NCBI GenBank assembly: GCA_030849075.1 | Contig: JASAOO010003164.1 | Location: 1 to 26,312, forward strand | DNA length: 26,312 bases | Direction of reading: 5' to 3' | Origin: Zelonia costaricensis | Lineage: Eukaryota; Euglenozoa; Kinetoplastea; Trypanosomatida; Trypanosomatidae | Shown: positions 7,826 through 19,471 of the stretch, piece by piece | Layout: every line of letters starts with the position of its first letter | Numbering within the stretch: the first letter of the stretch is position 1 | Made by a program: the position numbers and the translations under genes | The notes under the pieces: model-generated | Database searches by the model: none | Seen by the model: only the letters and a program-made list of their open reading frames with translations | What the model was told of the DNA's origin: nothing

Positions 7826-10800
7826 CAGTGCCGTCCACCCCCGCCGCCGTAAACAGCGCGCTGGGAGAGCGACTCCGTGTGCACGGCGGCGGGGGTGCTT
7901 GCACTGGTGGCCACAGCAACGGAGCACTCCTGCCGCTGCACCAGGCAGACCCCAACACGGGCAGCGACCTGACGACTGCCGCTTTCCTCGAAGCTTTGGC
8001 GCGGTACCCCATCCCGGTCGTGTCCGCCGCGACGGCCATCGATGTGGGCGGCGCCGACCCGCAGCCGCCTCTCTCCGCCCTCCTCGTCGCCTCTCGGTCG
8101 CAGCCGGACGGACCGGCAGTGCACACCGACGTCAGCCCTGGAGGCCGCCGCAGCGGAGCGAGTGACGGCGGCGCCTCCCCGGCCCACTCGCGTGCCCGAC
8201 GGTCTTCGCGACAGTCGGGTGCGCTGCGTGTGGCGACGCCCGGTCGGCGCAGCGCAGCTCCCGCGGAGCCGCCGGTGCACCGTCTCCTGACAGCTGCCCT
8301 AGACGACGTCTGGCGCCCCTCCTCTCCGGCAGCAGAGGACGCGCAGGCATCGCTGAACGAACCGCCCCAGCCTGTAGGGGTCAGCACACCGCCACCGAGG
8401 CCCTCGTGCGTGGCATCGGTGAGCGTCACTCCGCCAGTGTGGGCAGCCGCCTCGCCGTTCCGCTTCTGCGCTGACCCGTCCTTCCACGCCGCCCTGCAGC
8501 ACCTTTCACCCTCCCCCTCTACCACCGCACCGGCCGCGCCGCCCACCTCAGCCGGCGCCTGGACTCAGCCTGTGCGGCTGGGTGTCGCGTGGTCCATCGT
8601 GGATGCCCGGTGCCACGGCTTCTTCGCCTCTGCCAGCGCCACGGGCCGCAAGCGCCTCCGCACGGCCGCGCCCCTGGCGAGCGCAGCGCTGACGACGGAG
8701 GAGTCTTACGGCAGGGCTGCCATGCGCGCCCTGCAGGAGGCCGTCAGCAGCTCGATGCCGGTGCAGCGCACAGCTCCGCAGTCTGCCCACATGCACGCAG
8801 CGCAGCGCGATGGCAGCAGTACCAGCCGTGCCGCGACCTCCCTCGCTCACGAGGCCGGCGGTGATGCGTTGCGGAGCCGCGTGGCGGACAACGACGATCT
8901 TCTCGATTTGCTGCTGCACGACGCCTCGACAGAGGCCGAGGACGCACCGAGTCGCGGCGTCGAGCAGGCCGAGGGTCACGCAGCGGTACAGCCGCACACA
9001 AACGCCGACGCGGTCCATGCGTTTGCAGTGGGCCACCCCGCAGGCGCGCCACTGCGCCCCTCCCCTCTCGGCGCACCGCTCGCTGGCGCCGGCAGCTCAC
9101 GTCCACCGTTGACGTCCCTTGCGCAGATGCAGTTGTTCGCCAGCGCACTCGACGCCGCCACAGGCGGACACTACGCCTACGACACGGTGAAAAGCCTGAA
9201 GGAGGCGTGCGCGCGCCATGGCCTGCTCACCACTGGCTCACGCACGGTACTAGAGCAGCGGCTCCGTCTCTATCGCGCGAGCGGTGCGCATCGGCAAGCT
9301 CCGATACAGGGGCTGGGGAGCACCGATGCCACAGCTTCGACTGCCCCTGGCCACATTTCAAGGCCGACGATGAACAGCACCGCTTGTCCCACCGTCGTCA
9401 CCACTCCAAACAGCACGGCGGCGGCGGCGACAGTGCCGGCAGGGTTGGGGATCCCTGCGGCAACGCGCCCGGCCGCCACCGGGTCCCCGCCGCGGACCGT
9501 CTTCCGCTACCGCAGCCCCTCGCAACCCACCTTGGCATCCGCCGCACCCTTGCCATCTCCGTGCGAGCGCGGCGCCTCAGCCGCCTCCGCCTCCAGCGCA
9601 CCCATGGACCGCATGCCACCCAACACGGACCCAGCTGTGCGATGCCGCCGTCGTACTGTGCCGTCGCCAACTCAGTTCCTGCAGGACCTCGCCGCTGCCA
9701 AGCCGCTGCCCCCCATCACGCCGCTCAGCGCACTCTGCGGAACTGGTGCGCCTCCCACCGGGACCGCGGTGGCGGTGGCGGACGGCAGCACGCCGGGATG
9801 CTGGAGATGTTTCGCCGGCAGCAGGTGCCGTGCACCTCCGTCGTGCTGCCCGCTGGCGACTTCGCCCTGGCTGTCGAGCTGCTGCCCGAGGAGGCAGAGG
9901 AGCTGCAGGCGTGCGCCGCACCCAGCGCAACCGACCTCGAGTCGCGCGCGTCGGCGCACGGTGCCGCCACCTCGACCGGCGCTCCAGCTGTAGGTGATGC
10001 GCCGGTGCTCAGCCACGTGTGCGCGATCGCGGTGGAGCGCAAGACCGCGGCCGACCTCGACGCGAGCGTGAAGGGAGTGCGCTACGGGAAGCAGCGCCGC
10101 CTGCTAACCACCGCGCCATACCGCGCAGTGGTGTGGCTCATCGAGGGGACCGACGTGGGTGCGGGCCACAGCAGCGGTAGCAGCAACTTCGGCTTCGCGC
10201 GCGGGCCTGCCAGTCGAAGCCCGTCGCCGTCCACGTCGGCCGAGAGCGCACGGCAGCGCGTGGACTCCGCCTGCGCGTCGCTCGGCCTGCACGCTCCCGG
10301 TTGGCTTGTGGTGCGCACCCGCAGCACGGCCGAGAGCGTCCAGTTCCTAAAGATGCTCGCGACGCAGGTGGCGCGGCAGCTGGCCGACTACCGACTGCAC
10401 CGCCGGGCGTGCGCGGGTGACGCGTTCGGGCTCGGAGCGTTGCACGGCGTTTGCGTGCCGACTGCCTCCTCCCCGGCTGCACCGGCCGGTTCAGGAACGT
10501 CGCTCGACGCGCTCTTCGCGCATGTGGGCCGGCGCTGCCGCCCGAGCGCAGACTCGAGGCCGCCGCTTTGTATGACGACTGCGCCCGTGACACCGGCGCT
10601 CTGCATGGCTGCCGGACTCCCCCTGCTGTGTCTTGCACCGACGCAGAAGTGCCTGCACGACGTTGCTGCGCTGCAGCGGCACCTGCTTGCCAAGACGGCC
10701 TTTCCGCGCATGCTAATGTGCGTCCGCGGCTGCTCGGCTGCGTTGGCTGCGTTCCTCTCGGCCAAGTACGGCACGCTGCTGCGGTTCTGGCGTGAGCTGC

Positions 10801-10916
10801 GCCGACGTGGACGCGAGGCGTGCGACGCCGACGCGGATGTGCAGCGGCTAAGCACGGCACAGAAGAAGGTATTCGTGCTGCTGACGGAGTTTCTGCTGAC
10901 CAAGGACTACTTCTGA
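7822..10916 (+). CDS. MUS81: MUS81-type structure-specific endonuclease, interrupted by a frameshift
   Basis: MUS81 nucleases, usually paired with an EME1-type partner, cut branched DNA such as nicked Holliday junctions, flaps and stalled forks in the nucleus. Two overlapping frames together make one protein of about 1031 residues. Frame one (from 7822) is a Ser/Pro/Ala-rich N-terminal region ending with a SAP-like DNA-binding motif at residues about 436-490 (YDTVKSLKEACARHGL). Frame two (from about 9784) carries the ERCC4 nuclease domain with GDF at 9855-9863 and the catalytic ERKxxxD motif intact (ERKTAAD, 10035-10055), then a C-terminal helix-hairpin-helix (LMCVRGCSAALAAFLSAKYG) resembling the LMxVRGVS region of MUS81. 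The frame switch lies between about 9740 and 9786, and one missing base near 9783 would join the frames. It is either a sequencing error in GC-rich DNA or a real inactivating lesion. XPF is excluded because there is no helicase-like N-terminal half. Confidence 0.8.
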
Positions 10917-11266
10917 GCGCGGGGCATCCGACGCAACCCCCCCCACAAAAAAAAAACGCGCGAAAGCGACTCTGCAACAGGAGGTCGATCCTGCCGGCCG
11001 CACACAAGCACCTCTGCAGGAAGCCCCCCGGCCCCCCTCCCCCTCCTTCCCATGGCGTGTTCCCAGGCGCACTCACAGCACATCGTGGTGAGCTCTGGAC
11101 ACCGTGGCGCGCCATCTGACTGTGCGCTGGCCTCCCACCTCCTCTTCCCTCTGGCCTCCTTCCTCTTTCCATTCACTGACGCCCGTCTCTTGGTTCAGTC
11201 CTGGCGCGGTCTGCAGCCGCCGTGCGGACACCCCCCTCATCCCTGGGTGATTCACGCATCGTGTGT

Positions 11267-11318
11267 CACACACACACACCCGCACACACACACACATACA
11301 CACACACACACAGACACA
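11267..11318. repeat. Interrupted (CA)n microsatellite
   Basis: CA units broken by a few C, G and T substitutions, in the spacer between MUS81 and RecQ. Confidence 0.85.
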
Positions 11319-12039
11319 CCGACCCCACAACGCGCGCAACATCTCCCCTCTCTCCCGCTCGCTTGTTCTCAGGGCTTTTTCACCTGACGCTGCTGGTGCG
11401 CGCTACGGCACAACTCCTCTGGGCCTCTCTCCTTCTCTTCACTAAAACCTACACTTACACACAGAGTCGGCATATGACGCAGCCAGCCCCATAGAAGAAG
11501 AGCCGTTTCCCATACACACGCGCGCACACAGACACACACACACATACACCCACACACCCCGGCGGGCGTACCCATCGCGTCCCTCGCTGGCCCCCACCCC
11601 CTCACCCACATATCTGTTTCTTGAAAAAGAGGAAAAGAAGGGGCCGCTCGTACACGGTCAAACACGCACACACGTCGCCGCTAACGCACCACACCTTCCG
11701 CCCGCTCCTCCACTCCACTCGGCCTCACCCCCTCCCCCTCTCTCTCCCTCTCTCCATCAACCACGCTGCCCACTGACATCACCCATACACGCACACACGC
11801 ACACATACGCGGCCTCGCTGCAAATACAGCGCTACACTACTGCGACTTGCTTCGTTCTCCGTCTATTTTGCCTTCCCGCTCTCTCACTCACATTCCCTTT
11901 ATCCCTTGTGTGGATCGAGCTCTTGTGCTCTAGGCCATCGCCTGAGGAGGGACTGGAGCCTGCTCCGCTCGCACAGGATCTGCCTGCCTTGCACTGCCCT
12001 GCTTCCGCTGAAGAGACGACGGGTGACCACTGGCGCGCC

Positions 12040-12095
12040 TCCCCTCGCCCCCCTCCGTTTCCGCCGCCTTCCGTCCCCCCATCCTCCTGGCTCTC
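12040..12095 (+). promoter_or_regulatory. Predicted spliced-leader acceptor for the RecQ helicase gene
   Basis: A C/T-rich tract from about 12040 to 12092 ends in AG at 12094-12095, giving a 5' UTR of about 123 nt in which the ATG at 12219 is the first. A second candidate is the tract at about 11849-11905 with AG at 11918-11919, giving a 5' UTR near 300 nt. Confidence 0.45.
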
Positions 12096-12218
12096 CAGCT
12101 TGTGCAGTTGCGCATCATCCTTTGGGGGGGGTTCCCGACACTTTCCCCACATTAGTCATCTCGCCGCTCCACAGGCGCACCCACACGTGCCAGCGTGTAG
12201 CGTTCCGCCGCCTCTGCA

Positions 12219-15200
12219 ATGCCGGCATCGCCGTCTCCAGCCCCGGCGACGTGGGCGGCACCGGCCACCGCCACCACCATGGAGACCCTCGGGACGCATG
12301 CTGGTGGCGGCCCCGCACCCGCGCCGTACCGCACGAACAGGGCGGAGTGGCTTTCCCTTCTTCCCAGCGCGGTGCAGACGAGCCTCAGCGGCGGTCCGGC
12401 CTGCAGAGGCGCGGCCAACGCGTCACTGCACCCCGCTCGCGACGCGGCACCCCCGCTGGCAGAGTACCGCGCTGTCTATCACCACTACCGTACCCCACAG
12501 ACAGGCGGGAGCGCTACGCTGGCCGCGCCGCCTCCACCGGCTCGCCTCTACCCAGCTCGTGGCGGTGGTGCGCCGCTTGCGGCAGGGCATCAGCGAGGCG
12601 CCGCCGGCGTGGGCACTGGGGTGAACAGCTCCTACTCCGTCGCCAGCTACGCACCACTGCCCACCTCGTCCTCCACGCCGATCTTCGCAGCAGCTGCCGC
12701 CACCGTCGCCTCGGCGCCTCCTGCGTCGCCGTCCGCAGGGGTTCTCCACGGCAGCGGACCGGCAGCCCCACCACCACCCGTTGCCTCCGCCCCGTCCGCG
12801 CCGCACCGCACGACCACAACGTGGACCTCGAATCCCCCAGCACCAGCTTCGGGTGTGCTGTCGTCCAGCGGGTCTGGAATCCCAGCCGCCGCCCCGCCCC
12901 CACCGACGAGGTCGACGACGGCCTCGCAGAGCGGCGGCTCCGTCGCCCCCGTTGCGACCCACACCCCATCGCCCTCCCTTCACATCGCGGGTGCGCCCAC
13001 CCTGACAGACCTGAAGGCGGAGCTGCGCCGCGTGGCTGGCCAGCTGCGCGCGGCCCAGCAGCAGCGCGACGACCTCCTCCTCATGGAAGACGAGGAGCAC
13101 GACCCGACGGCCGAGCTCGCCCAGCTCGACGTGCAGATAGCAGCGATGGAGCGCCACTTCGCGCAGCTGCGCGGGGCGCAGGCGGCGCTGCTGAACCGGC
13201 CGACCCCGCCGACCTCCGGCCCGTCGTCCCTCGTCGCCTCCCCGCGGGGCGACTCGCTGACGATGGGGATCGCCAGCGGCTTGGCGGGTTCAAGCTACGG
13301 AAGTCTCACCTCGCCCCTACACAGCGGCGGCTATGCTGCTGCAGGTGCAGGCCTTGGCGGTGGTGGCGGCGGTGGCTTGAGCTCCACCACGCCAGTCACG
13401 TGGCAGAGCACGTCGGTGCAGGATGGGCGGCCCGGTGCGATGCAGCCGCCGGCGCCTGCCGCGTGGTCGACGGCGCTGGCCGAGTACAACGGGCAGCGCG
13501 GCGTGCTTGGGGAAGCCGGGAGCGGCGGCTTCGGGTCCGTGCTGTCGGACCCGTGGGGCGGCAACGGCGGTGGTGGTGCTGGTGGTGGCGGCGGCGGCGA
13601 ATACGCGGCGTCCACGAGCCGCAAAGGCTTCTCCTGGGAGGCCTACGAGCAGCAGGTGGACCCCGACGCCCTCTCGCGTGATGCCCTCTCCCGCACCGCG
13701 CACGTTGAGCTTCCGGTGAACCCGACGCACCAGTACGGCGGCGAGCGCTTCGCGTGGTCGACGGAGCTGCGGCGCATGATGCGGGAGGTGTTTGGCTTGC
13801 ACGACTACCGCTTCTGCCAGCTCGAGATCATGAACGCGTGCATGGATGCGCGGGACGTGTTTGTGCTGCTGCCCACCGGCGGCGGCAAGTCGCTGTGCTA
13901 CCAGCTGCCAGCGCTGATGCCGAACCCGGCGCAGGTCACCGTGGTCGTCTCCCCGCTCATCTCGCTTATCCAGGACCAGGTGTACGCGCTGATCGCGAAC
14001 GACATCCCGGCCATGGCGCTGACGGGACAGACCAACGACGCGGCGCGTCGCAGCCTGTTCCAGGAGTGGGCCTCGGGGCACGTCGTGCACACGCTGGTGT
14101 ACGTGACGCCCGAGTACTTTGGCCGCAGCGACCACTTCGTGGGCACGCTGCAGGCACTCGCAGAGAGGGGGCTGCTATGCCGCTTCGTCATTGATGAGGC
14201 CCACTGCGTCTCGCAGTGGGGGCACGACTTCCGCCCGGACTACCGCAAGCTGTCCGTACTGAAGCGCCAGTTTCCGCGCACCCCCATCACGGCGCTGACG
14301 GCGACGGCGACGGACTTGGTGCAGCAGGACGTCATCAAGACCCTCGCCCTGCGCGACGCCGTCATCTTCAAGGGCTCCTTCAACCGCGCCAACCTCAAGT
14401 ACTCGGTGCAGCACGTGCAGGGAAAGCAGGTCGTGCAGCTCGTGGAGAACCTCGTCCTGCACCACTTCCCGCCCAGCGCGTGCGGCATTGTGTACTGCCT
14501 CTCCCGCAAAGACTGCGAGGAGATGGCGGCGGCGCTCGTGCGGCGCGGCATCAAGGCGTCCTTCTACCACTCCGAGGCCTCGGCGAAGAACGAGCGGCAG
14601 GAGCAGTGGACGCGTGATGAGCTGCAGGTCATCTGCGCCACCATCGCCTTCGGCATGGGCATCAACAAGCCCGACGTGCGCTACGTCATCCACGCGGCGA
14701 TGCCAAAGTCGATCGAGGGCTACTACCAGGAGAGCGGTCGCGCTGGTCGAGACGGGCTGCCGTCGGAGTGCGTGCTGCTGAGTGCGACGACGGACCGGCA
14801 GCGGCAGGAGCGGCTCATCCACGGCTCCAAGGACTGGCGCGCCTCGCTGACATCGCTGCACCGCATGCTGGCGTACACGTTGAACGACGTGGACTGTCGG
14901 CGCCGGCAGCAGCTCGACTACTTCGGCGAGTCCGTCGACGTGCACTTCTGCTTGACGCAGCGGACCGCCGCCACGGCGACGGGGCCGGCCGCGACGCAGC
15001 TGTGCGACAACTGCGCCAGCAAGCTGGCGGAGGGGTGGACGGTGAAGGAGGTGAACGTGAGCACCATCCTGATGGACCTGCACGCCATTCTCAGCCGCCT
15101 CGGCGCCTTGACGGCAAAGCAGCTCATCGGGGTGTACCGCGGCTCCGTGACGGAGATGGGCCGCGCCGTCGAGACCCGCATGCGGGTGAAGGGGACGCCG

Positions 15201-18200
15201 GCGGAGTACAAGAACGGTGCGAAGCAGCCCAAGGCGCTGCTGGACCGCGCGCTGCTCGAGGCGATGCAGCTCACTCTGTTCGAGGAGCGCCTCGACAGCA
15301 TCAACGATTTTGCGGTGTGCGCCTTCGTCGAGCTGGGCGGGACACCGGCGTCGCAGCGCCTCTACCAAGAAATCAAGGCCGGGCACCGCGTCGTGACGGT
15401 GCGTCTGCGCGGCGACAGGGCACAGAGAGGCAGCTCCCTCCTCGACACGAGCGCGGCCGCTGCCCCAGGCGCGTCCTCCCCACTTGCCGCCGCGGCCGCT
15501 GGCATCGCGCTGGGCAGCGGGGGAAAGAAGGGCGCCGCGAGCCGTGCGGGTGGGCTGGCGAACCCGGTTGCGGCGCGTGCCCGCGACGACATCCCGCTGA
15601 TGGAGCTGTACGAGCGCGCGGACCGGATGGCCACGTCGGCGGCGAAGGCGGAGCGGACGGCGCTGCGCAAGGCGAACAAGCTGCAGGCCCGCAGGGACGC
15701 CCAACAACAGCAGCAGCAGCGGCCCCCCCGCGCGAGGGGCTACGTGCTCGACGAGGCGGAGGGCTCCAGCGACGAAGACTCCTCCACGGGTGGAGCGGAG
15801 GCGTCCGCCATGTCCAGCAGCATGAACTCCTTCATCAACGACGACTCGACAACGACGGCGAGCAACAGCAGCAGCGTCGGCTTCCCGACCCCCACCGCAG
15901 GGGCGGCGATGCGCCGTCAGCGGCCACCCTCCACGGCGGTGGCGGCGGCCGAGTCGCAGGATGGCGTGATCGAGACGCTTCCCCCAGGCACCCCCGCATC
16001 CTACGACCACGGTCGGCCGCGTAAGCGCACTCGCGGCGAGGCCGCGGCGGCCTCGGCGCTCAAGGGAAGTGCTCCTGTGCCGGCCTCGACGGTGCCGGCG
16101 GCGCGGCTGGAGCGGCTCAAGGTTCTCCTGCAAGAGGAGCTGGAGCAGCTGGTGCAGACCCTCGCCAGCCAGGCGTTGGGCCGCAGCTACAACGTTATGC
16201 CCAAGAGCACCATTGTGCGGCTGACCGAGACGCTCGCCGTCCCGGGCTGGGGCCGGGTGAGCGACCTCATCGATCTCGAGGGTATGGGCAAGAACAAAGT
16301 GAAGAAGTACGGCGCCGACATCCTGCGCGTGTACCGGCACTTCCGGTACATTCACATCGGCGACGTGGCCGAGCTCACGGAGGCGGAGGCGGAGGAGCTG
16401 AAGGACGTAAAGACGGCAGTGCGGCCCCGCAATCGACTCGGCCGCGCCAACGCCGTCGGCGCGGGCGGCAGCAGCGACTTCGCCCTGGACGCCGACGACG
16501 GCGATGAGGAGCACCGCCGCAGCAGTCAAGGCAGCGTGCAGGCACTCGGTCCCCCTCACGGCGGTGGTCGGCCCGCTGTCCCTATCGAATCGGCGGCTAT
16601 GTCCACCGCCCACACTGCGACTGCTGCGGCCGCTATCACAGGGCGTGCCACGCACCAGCCGGCGCAGCACCCCCTGCTGCTCGACCCCGCCACACCAGAG
16701 AAGACGCGTGCCTCTGCTGGCGTCTCCTCGCTCGGCACGCCGTCGCAGCCCTCGCCATCGCGGGATGCCGCCCCCAACGGCGGGCCCGTTACGGGCACCG
16801 CCGACACGACTCGCCAAGGAAGTGGGGACGCGGCACGCCAGCGCCGCACGACCTTCACCTTCTCCTCGTCAGCGACCACGACGGCCACCGCAACCACCGC
16901 TGCCCCACCACCATCTCGCGCATCGGGTGACGCCGGCAGCGCGTCCTCCCGCCCCACACTGCTGCCGCACAGCGCGGGCCCTGGTGTGCACCACGCGGTG
17001 GACAGCTGCGAGCAGTTCACCTACGACCCGTCGGCCCAGTCCACCAGCCCGCCGCGGATGACGCCGCCCATGGCAGGCGGCGGCCCTGCAGCATACGCTG
17101 CGCTGCCGCAGCCGCAGTGGCAGCCACCGCAGTCGCCAACGCCGCCAGCAGAGGTCCACGTCCCGCCGTACTCGGCCCCGCTGTTCCCCGAGCCGCCGCC
17201 GGCGTGGGCTCCCTCACTTTCCGCCGACCTGGCAGCCGCGGGGTCGAGGACCAGTGCCACGGCTGGCGCCTCCGCCCTCGCCTTCTCGCCGCTCGCCCCG
17301 TCCTTCACGTCCGCCTCTGTGCTCATGGGCGGCGGTGGTGGCGTTGGGGTGGCGCTGGGGCAGCGGTCCAGTGGGTCACCCTACCAGCCCTCTTGCGGCT
17401 ACGACGACCCGTCACTGGCCGACACGCTACGGGGAGGAGGGGCTGCCGCTGCGGGTGCTGGCGCGGCTCTTGGGGACGCGAGTGGGCGACTGCTGGAGGG
17501 GGCCCACAACGAGCTTCTTATCGGCAGCACCCCGTTGCCGACCCAGCAGCCACCACCACCACTACCGCCTTCGCGCAGCATGCACCTCTACAGCGGTGCC
17601 AGTGCGCCGTTGACACCGACTGGCTTCGACAGCGCCTCGGTGCACCAGGTTGCTTCGCCGCACGCACATGGGAGCTACAGCGGTGGTGGTGGTGTTGCGA
17701 GCAGTGGGGACGGCGCTCTGCTGCTCGGCTCTGATAACTTCACGCAGGGCCCGCCTGTGCCGCCGCGGGTGGGGGGCGGCGGCACCGCCGCCACCGCGGC
17801 TGGGCTGCATGCGGTCGCCAAGGACACGCACAGCGCTGACTTCCTCATGCACCTCTGCGATGACGCGCAGCAGCGCACGCCGTTGAACGGCAGTGGGCGA
17901 CTGTCGGGGCCGACAATGCCGGGCCGCGGGGGCGGTGGGCTTGGCTCAGCCAGGCCTGTCATGTACGCGCCATCGGCCACGAGTCCAGACATGGCGGTTC
18001 CGGCCGCTGCCGCCGCACGAGTGCTGGCTGGTGCAGTGACGCGCAAGGCGGCTGTCGCTGTCGCCCCGCTGAGCGGCATGACGCTGACCACCTCCTCCTC
18101 CTCGGGCGGCACCGAGGACGTCGTCTCCTCCTCGGAGCGGCTCCTGTTCCAGTCCAACCCCACCCCGCAGTGCCCACAGGAGGCCGCCGCAGCGGCTGCA

Positions 18201-18299
18201 GCAGCGGCGGCGACGATGTCCACCGGCGGCGTCGTCGGCGGTGGCGGCGCTGAGCAGGAGCGGCTGGAAGTGTTCACCGTTGACGATGACTCTGAGTGA
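12219..18299 (+). CDS. RecQ-family DNA helicase (BLM/Sgs1-like), very long
   Basis: This is an ATP-dependent 3'-5' DNA helicase expected to unwind forks, D-loops and Holliday junctions. In order, the 2026 residues hold: a low-complexity N-terminus; a probable coiled coil at about 262-328; the helicase core from about 525 with motif 0 (YRFCQLEI), Walker A TGGGKS (Lys-557), the DEAH box (659-662), the aromatic loop [11 protein letters not shown] and motif [12 protein letters not shown] (837-846); a zinc site with Cys-893, 911, 929 and 932 (CDNC at its end); an RQC winged-helix region to about 1075; a low-complexity linker with a short poly-Gln; and an HRDC domain at about 1293-1375 that includes [18 protein letters not shown]. 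Core, RQC and HRDC together point to the BLM/Sgs1/WRN branch. The last 640 residues are Ala/Gly/Ser/Pro-rich, probably disordered, and end in an acidic patch. Most family members have 600-1450 residues. The ATG at 12219 is the first after the splice site; Met-21 at 12279 is an alternative. Confidence 0.93.
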   Translation: MPASPSPAPATWAAPATATTMETLGTHAGGGPAPAPYRTNRAEWLSLLPSAVQTSLSGGPACRGAANASLHPARDAAPPLAEYRAVYHHYRTPQTGGSATLAAPPPPARLYPARGGGAPLAAGHQRGAAGVGTGVNSSYSVASYAPLPTSSSTPIFAAAAATVASAPPASPSAGVLHGSGPAAPPPPVASAPSAPHRTTTTWTSNPPAPASGVLSSSGSGIPAAAPPPPTRSTTASQSGGSVAPVATHTPSPSLHIAGAPTLTDLKAELRRVAGQLRAAQQQRDDLLLMEDEEHDPTAELAQLDVQIAAMERHFAQLRGAQAALLNRPTPPTSGPSSLVASPRGDSLTMGIASGLAGSSYGSLTSPLHSGGYAAAGAGLGGGGGGGLSSTTPVTWQSTSVQDGRPGAMQPPAPAAWSTALAEYNGQRGVLGEAGSGGFGSVLSDPWGGNGGGGAGGGGGGEYAASTSRKGFSWEAYEQQVDPDALSRDALSRTAHVELPVNPTHQYGGERFAWSTELRRMMREVFGLHDYRFCQLEIMNACMDARDVFVLLPTGGGKSLCYQLPALMPNPAQVTVVVSPLISLIQDQVYALIANDIPAMALTGQTNDAARRSLFQEWASGHVVHTLVYVTPEYFGRSDHFVGTLQALAERGLLCRFVIDEAHCVSQWGHDFRPDYRKLSVLKRQFPRTPITALTATATDLVQQDVIKTLALRDAVIFKGSFNRANLKYSVQHVQGKQVVQLVENLVLHHFPPSACGIVYCLSRKDCEEMAAALVRRGIKASFYHSEASAKNERQEQWTRDELQVICATIAFGMGINKPDVRYVIHAAMPKSIEGYYQESGRAGRDGLPSECVLLSATTDRQRQERLIHGSKDWRASLTSLHRMLAYTLNDVDCRRRQQLDYFGESVDVHFCLTQRTAATATGPAATQLCDNCASKLAEGWTVKEVNVSTILMDLHAILSRLGALTAKQLIGVYRGSVTEMGRAVETRMRVKGTPAEYKNGAKQPKALLDRALLEAMQLTLFEERLDSINDFAVCAFVELGGTPASQRLYQEIKAGHRVVTVRLRGDRAQRGSSLLDTSAAAAPGASSPLAAAAAGIALGSGGKKGAASRAGGLANPVAARARDDIPLMELYERADRMATSAAKAERTALRKANKLQARRDAQQQQQQRPPRARGYVLDEAEGSSDEDSSTGGAEASAMSSSMNSFINDDSTTTASNSSSVGFPTPTAGAAMRRQRPPSTAVAAAESQDGVIETLPPGTPASYDHGRPRKRTRGEAAAASALKGSAPVPASTVPAARLERLKVLLQEELEQLVQTLASQALGRSYNVMPKSTIVRLTETLAVPGWGRVSDLIDLEGMGKNKVKKYGADILRVYRHFRYIHIGDVAELTEAEAEELKDVKTAVRPRNRLGRANAVGAGGSSDFALDADDGDEEHRRSSQGSVQALGPPHGGGRPAVPIESAAMSTAHTATAAAAITGRATHQPAQHPLLLDPATPEKTRASAGVSSLGTPSQPSPSRDAAPNGGPVTGTADTTRQGSGDAARQRRTTFTFSSSATTTATATTAAPPPSRASGDAGSASSRPTLLPHSAGPGVHHAVDSCEQFTYDPSAQSTSPPRMTPPMAGGGPAAYAALPQPQWQPPQSPTPPAEVHVPPYSAPLFPEPPPAWAPSLSADLAAAGSRTSATAGASALAFSPLAPSFTSASVLMGGGGGVGVALGQRSSGSPYQPSCGYDDPSLADTLRGGGAAAAGAGAALGDASGRLLEGAHNELLIGSTPLPTQQPPPPLPPSRSMHLYSGASAPLTPTGFDSASVHQVASPHAHGSYSGGGGVASSGDGALLLGSDNFTQGPPVPPRVGGGGTAATAAGLHAVAKDTHSADFLMHLCDDAQQRTPLNGSGRLSGPTMPGRGGGGLGSARPVMYAPSATSPDMAVPAAAAARVLAGAVTRKAAVAVAPLSGMTLTTSSSSGGTEDVVSSSERLLFQSNPTPQCPQEAAAAAAAAAATMSTGGVVGGGGAEQERLEVFTVDDDSE

Positions 18300-18705
18300 C
18301 GCCCGTCGTGGCGACTGCACCCACGTGTCGGCGGTTCTCTTTCTCTCTGTGAAGACGCGTTCGTGCGTTTTACATCACATCGACAGACGCGACAGAACTG
18401 AAGCCCGCCGCTGGTGACGTCTTCTTCTCTCTGCCCTCCCCCCGCCACTTCGGCCACACGCATCTACCGCACTGCAACTCAACGGCGCACGCGGAGGACA
18501 AACAGTGAGTAAGGGACTGGGGCGAAGGTGTGTGTGTGTGTGTGGACCTCGTATCCGCAGGGGCCCGATGCCGCTGTGTGTGGCAGGGGGGCGGAGCGGA
18601 ATCGCGAGGAGAACCCGTGGGTCACTCGACGAGCGGTCCGATGCTTTACAGCACAAGGTGCAGAAGAAAAAGCTACACAGACACACACACAGCCACCCAC
18701 CCACC

Positions 18706-18726
18706 CACACACACACACACACACAC
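18706..18726. repeat. (CA)n microsatellite
   Basis: A short CA repeat preceded by a few CCCA units, in the spacer downstream of the RecQ gene. Confidence 0.9.
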
Positions 18727-19239
18727 TCCCACGCCGTCACGCCACGTGCGTGGCCCTCGTGCGGGTGGTACCCCCAACTGTTTGGTGTTTCCCAGTCGTC
18801 GCAGTGGGGGACGGTGGAGGTGGGAGGGCGCTTGCGACGAGACGCGCCACTGCACACCGCCTCGACCCCCACCCTCCCTCCCCATGTGCCACCCTGGGTC
18901 TGGTTGCGTGAGCGGCACTACGTCCTTGTAACGAAGCGGTACTCCGCTCTCTCCCCCCTCTTCACACTCGGTCTTGCCTTCCTTGTATCTCCCTTTCTTC
19001 TCTTCTCTCCGCGACTTCGGATGCGTACCCACCCCACTTCACCACCACTACGTCATCGTGACCGACCTCTCCCGAGGAATCACATTGCGGTTCTCGCAGA
19101 ACCCGCCCCTGACAGCTAGCCGAGCTGCTTGTCTTGAGCACTCAGCGGCGCTGCCCCCCCCCCTCCTCACATACACACACACACACAGTCAGCGCTGCCG
19201 TCGCCTCTTTTACTTAGGCACCGCGCTGACCCGCTCGCC

Positions 19240-19293
19240 CTGTTTTTACTCTGTATCTGTGTCTGTGTCTCTGTGTGTGTGTGTGTGCTAAAG
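19240..19293 (+). promoter_or_regulatory. Predicted spliced-leader acceptor for AP-3 sigma
   Basis: A T-rich and then TG-rich tract at about 19240-19288 is followed by AG at 19292-19293, giving a 5' UTR of about 174 nt. An alternative is the shorter pyrimidine tract at about 19201-19215 with AG at 19216-19217. Confidence 0.4.
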
Positions 19294-19456
19294 CTGGCGT
19301 TGGGCTCTGATCGCGTGCCGCAGACTCCCACGACGGAGCGGGCTTCTGGTGTTGAAACTCAACCCTCGCTAACGCGCTCCCAACTATCGTCTCCTCTCGC
19401 GGCGAACGCGACGGCCACCCACGCGCTCACGCAACACCCAAGCACGACACCGGCGG

Positions 19457-19471
19457 ATGCAGGCGCTATGA
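19457..19471 (+). promoter_or_regulatory. Four-codon upstream ORF overlapping the AP-3 sigma start
   Basis: ATG at 19457 encodes Met-Gln-Ala-Leu and stops at TGA 19469-19471, which overlaps the main ATG at 19468-19470. Both candidate splice acceptors are upstream, so the mRNA would contain it. Scanning ribosomes would meet this ATG first, which suggests leaky scanning or reinitiation. Confidence 0.4.

Larger units (their letters stand above)
10917..12218. other. Spacer between MUS81 and the RecQ helicase
   Basis: It holds the MUS81 3' UTR (with a short poly-A at about 10946-10955), CA repeats near 11267-11318 and 11515-11560, and a succession of C/T-rich tracts from about 11690 to 12100 that include the candidate acceptors for the RecQ gene. 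Frames here are Thr/His- or Ser/Pro-rich, and I see no gene in them. Confidence 0.7.
18300..19467. other. Spacer between RecQ and AP-3 sigma
   Basis: This contains the RecQ 3' UTR, a GT run near 18529-18543, CA repeats at 18706-18726 and 19171-19188, a poly-C stretch near 19154-19163, and GT/T-rich sequence at 19241-19288 ahead of the AP-3 sigma gene. Frames are simple-repeat or Arg/Pro-rich. I see no gene. Confidence 0.7.

Noticed and set aside
13317..14135. 272-codon minus-strand frame inside the RecQ gene
   Set aside because: Another shadow of the helicase core; no independent support.
14175..16817. 880-codon open frame on the minus strand opposite the RecQ gene
   Set aside because: It mirrors the GC3-biased RecQ coding frame, is rich in Arg/His/Gly, and matches no family. 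The + strand carries all RecQ motifs. Long antisense frames are expected in such GC-rich genes.
18505..19119. 204-codon + strand frame downstream of RecQ
   Set aside because: Composed of Cys-Val and Thr-His repeat translations of GT/CA microsatellites plus Arg/Pro-rich sequence; not a gene.
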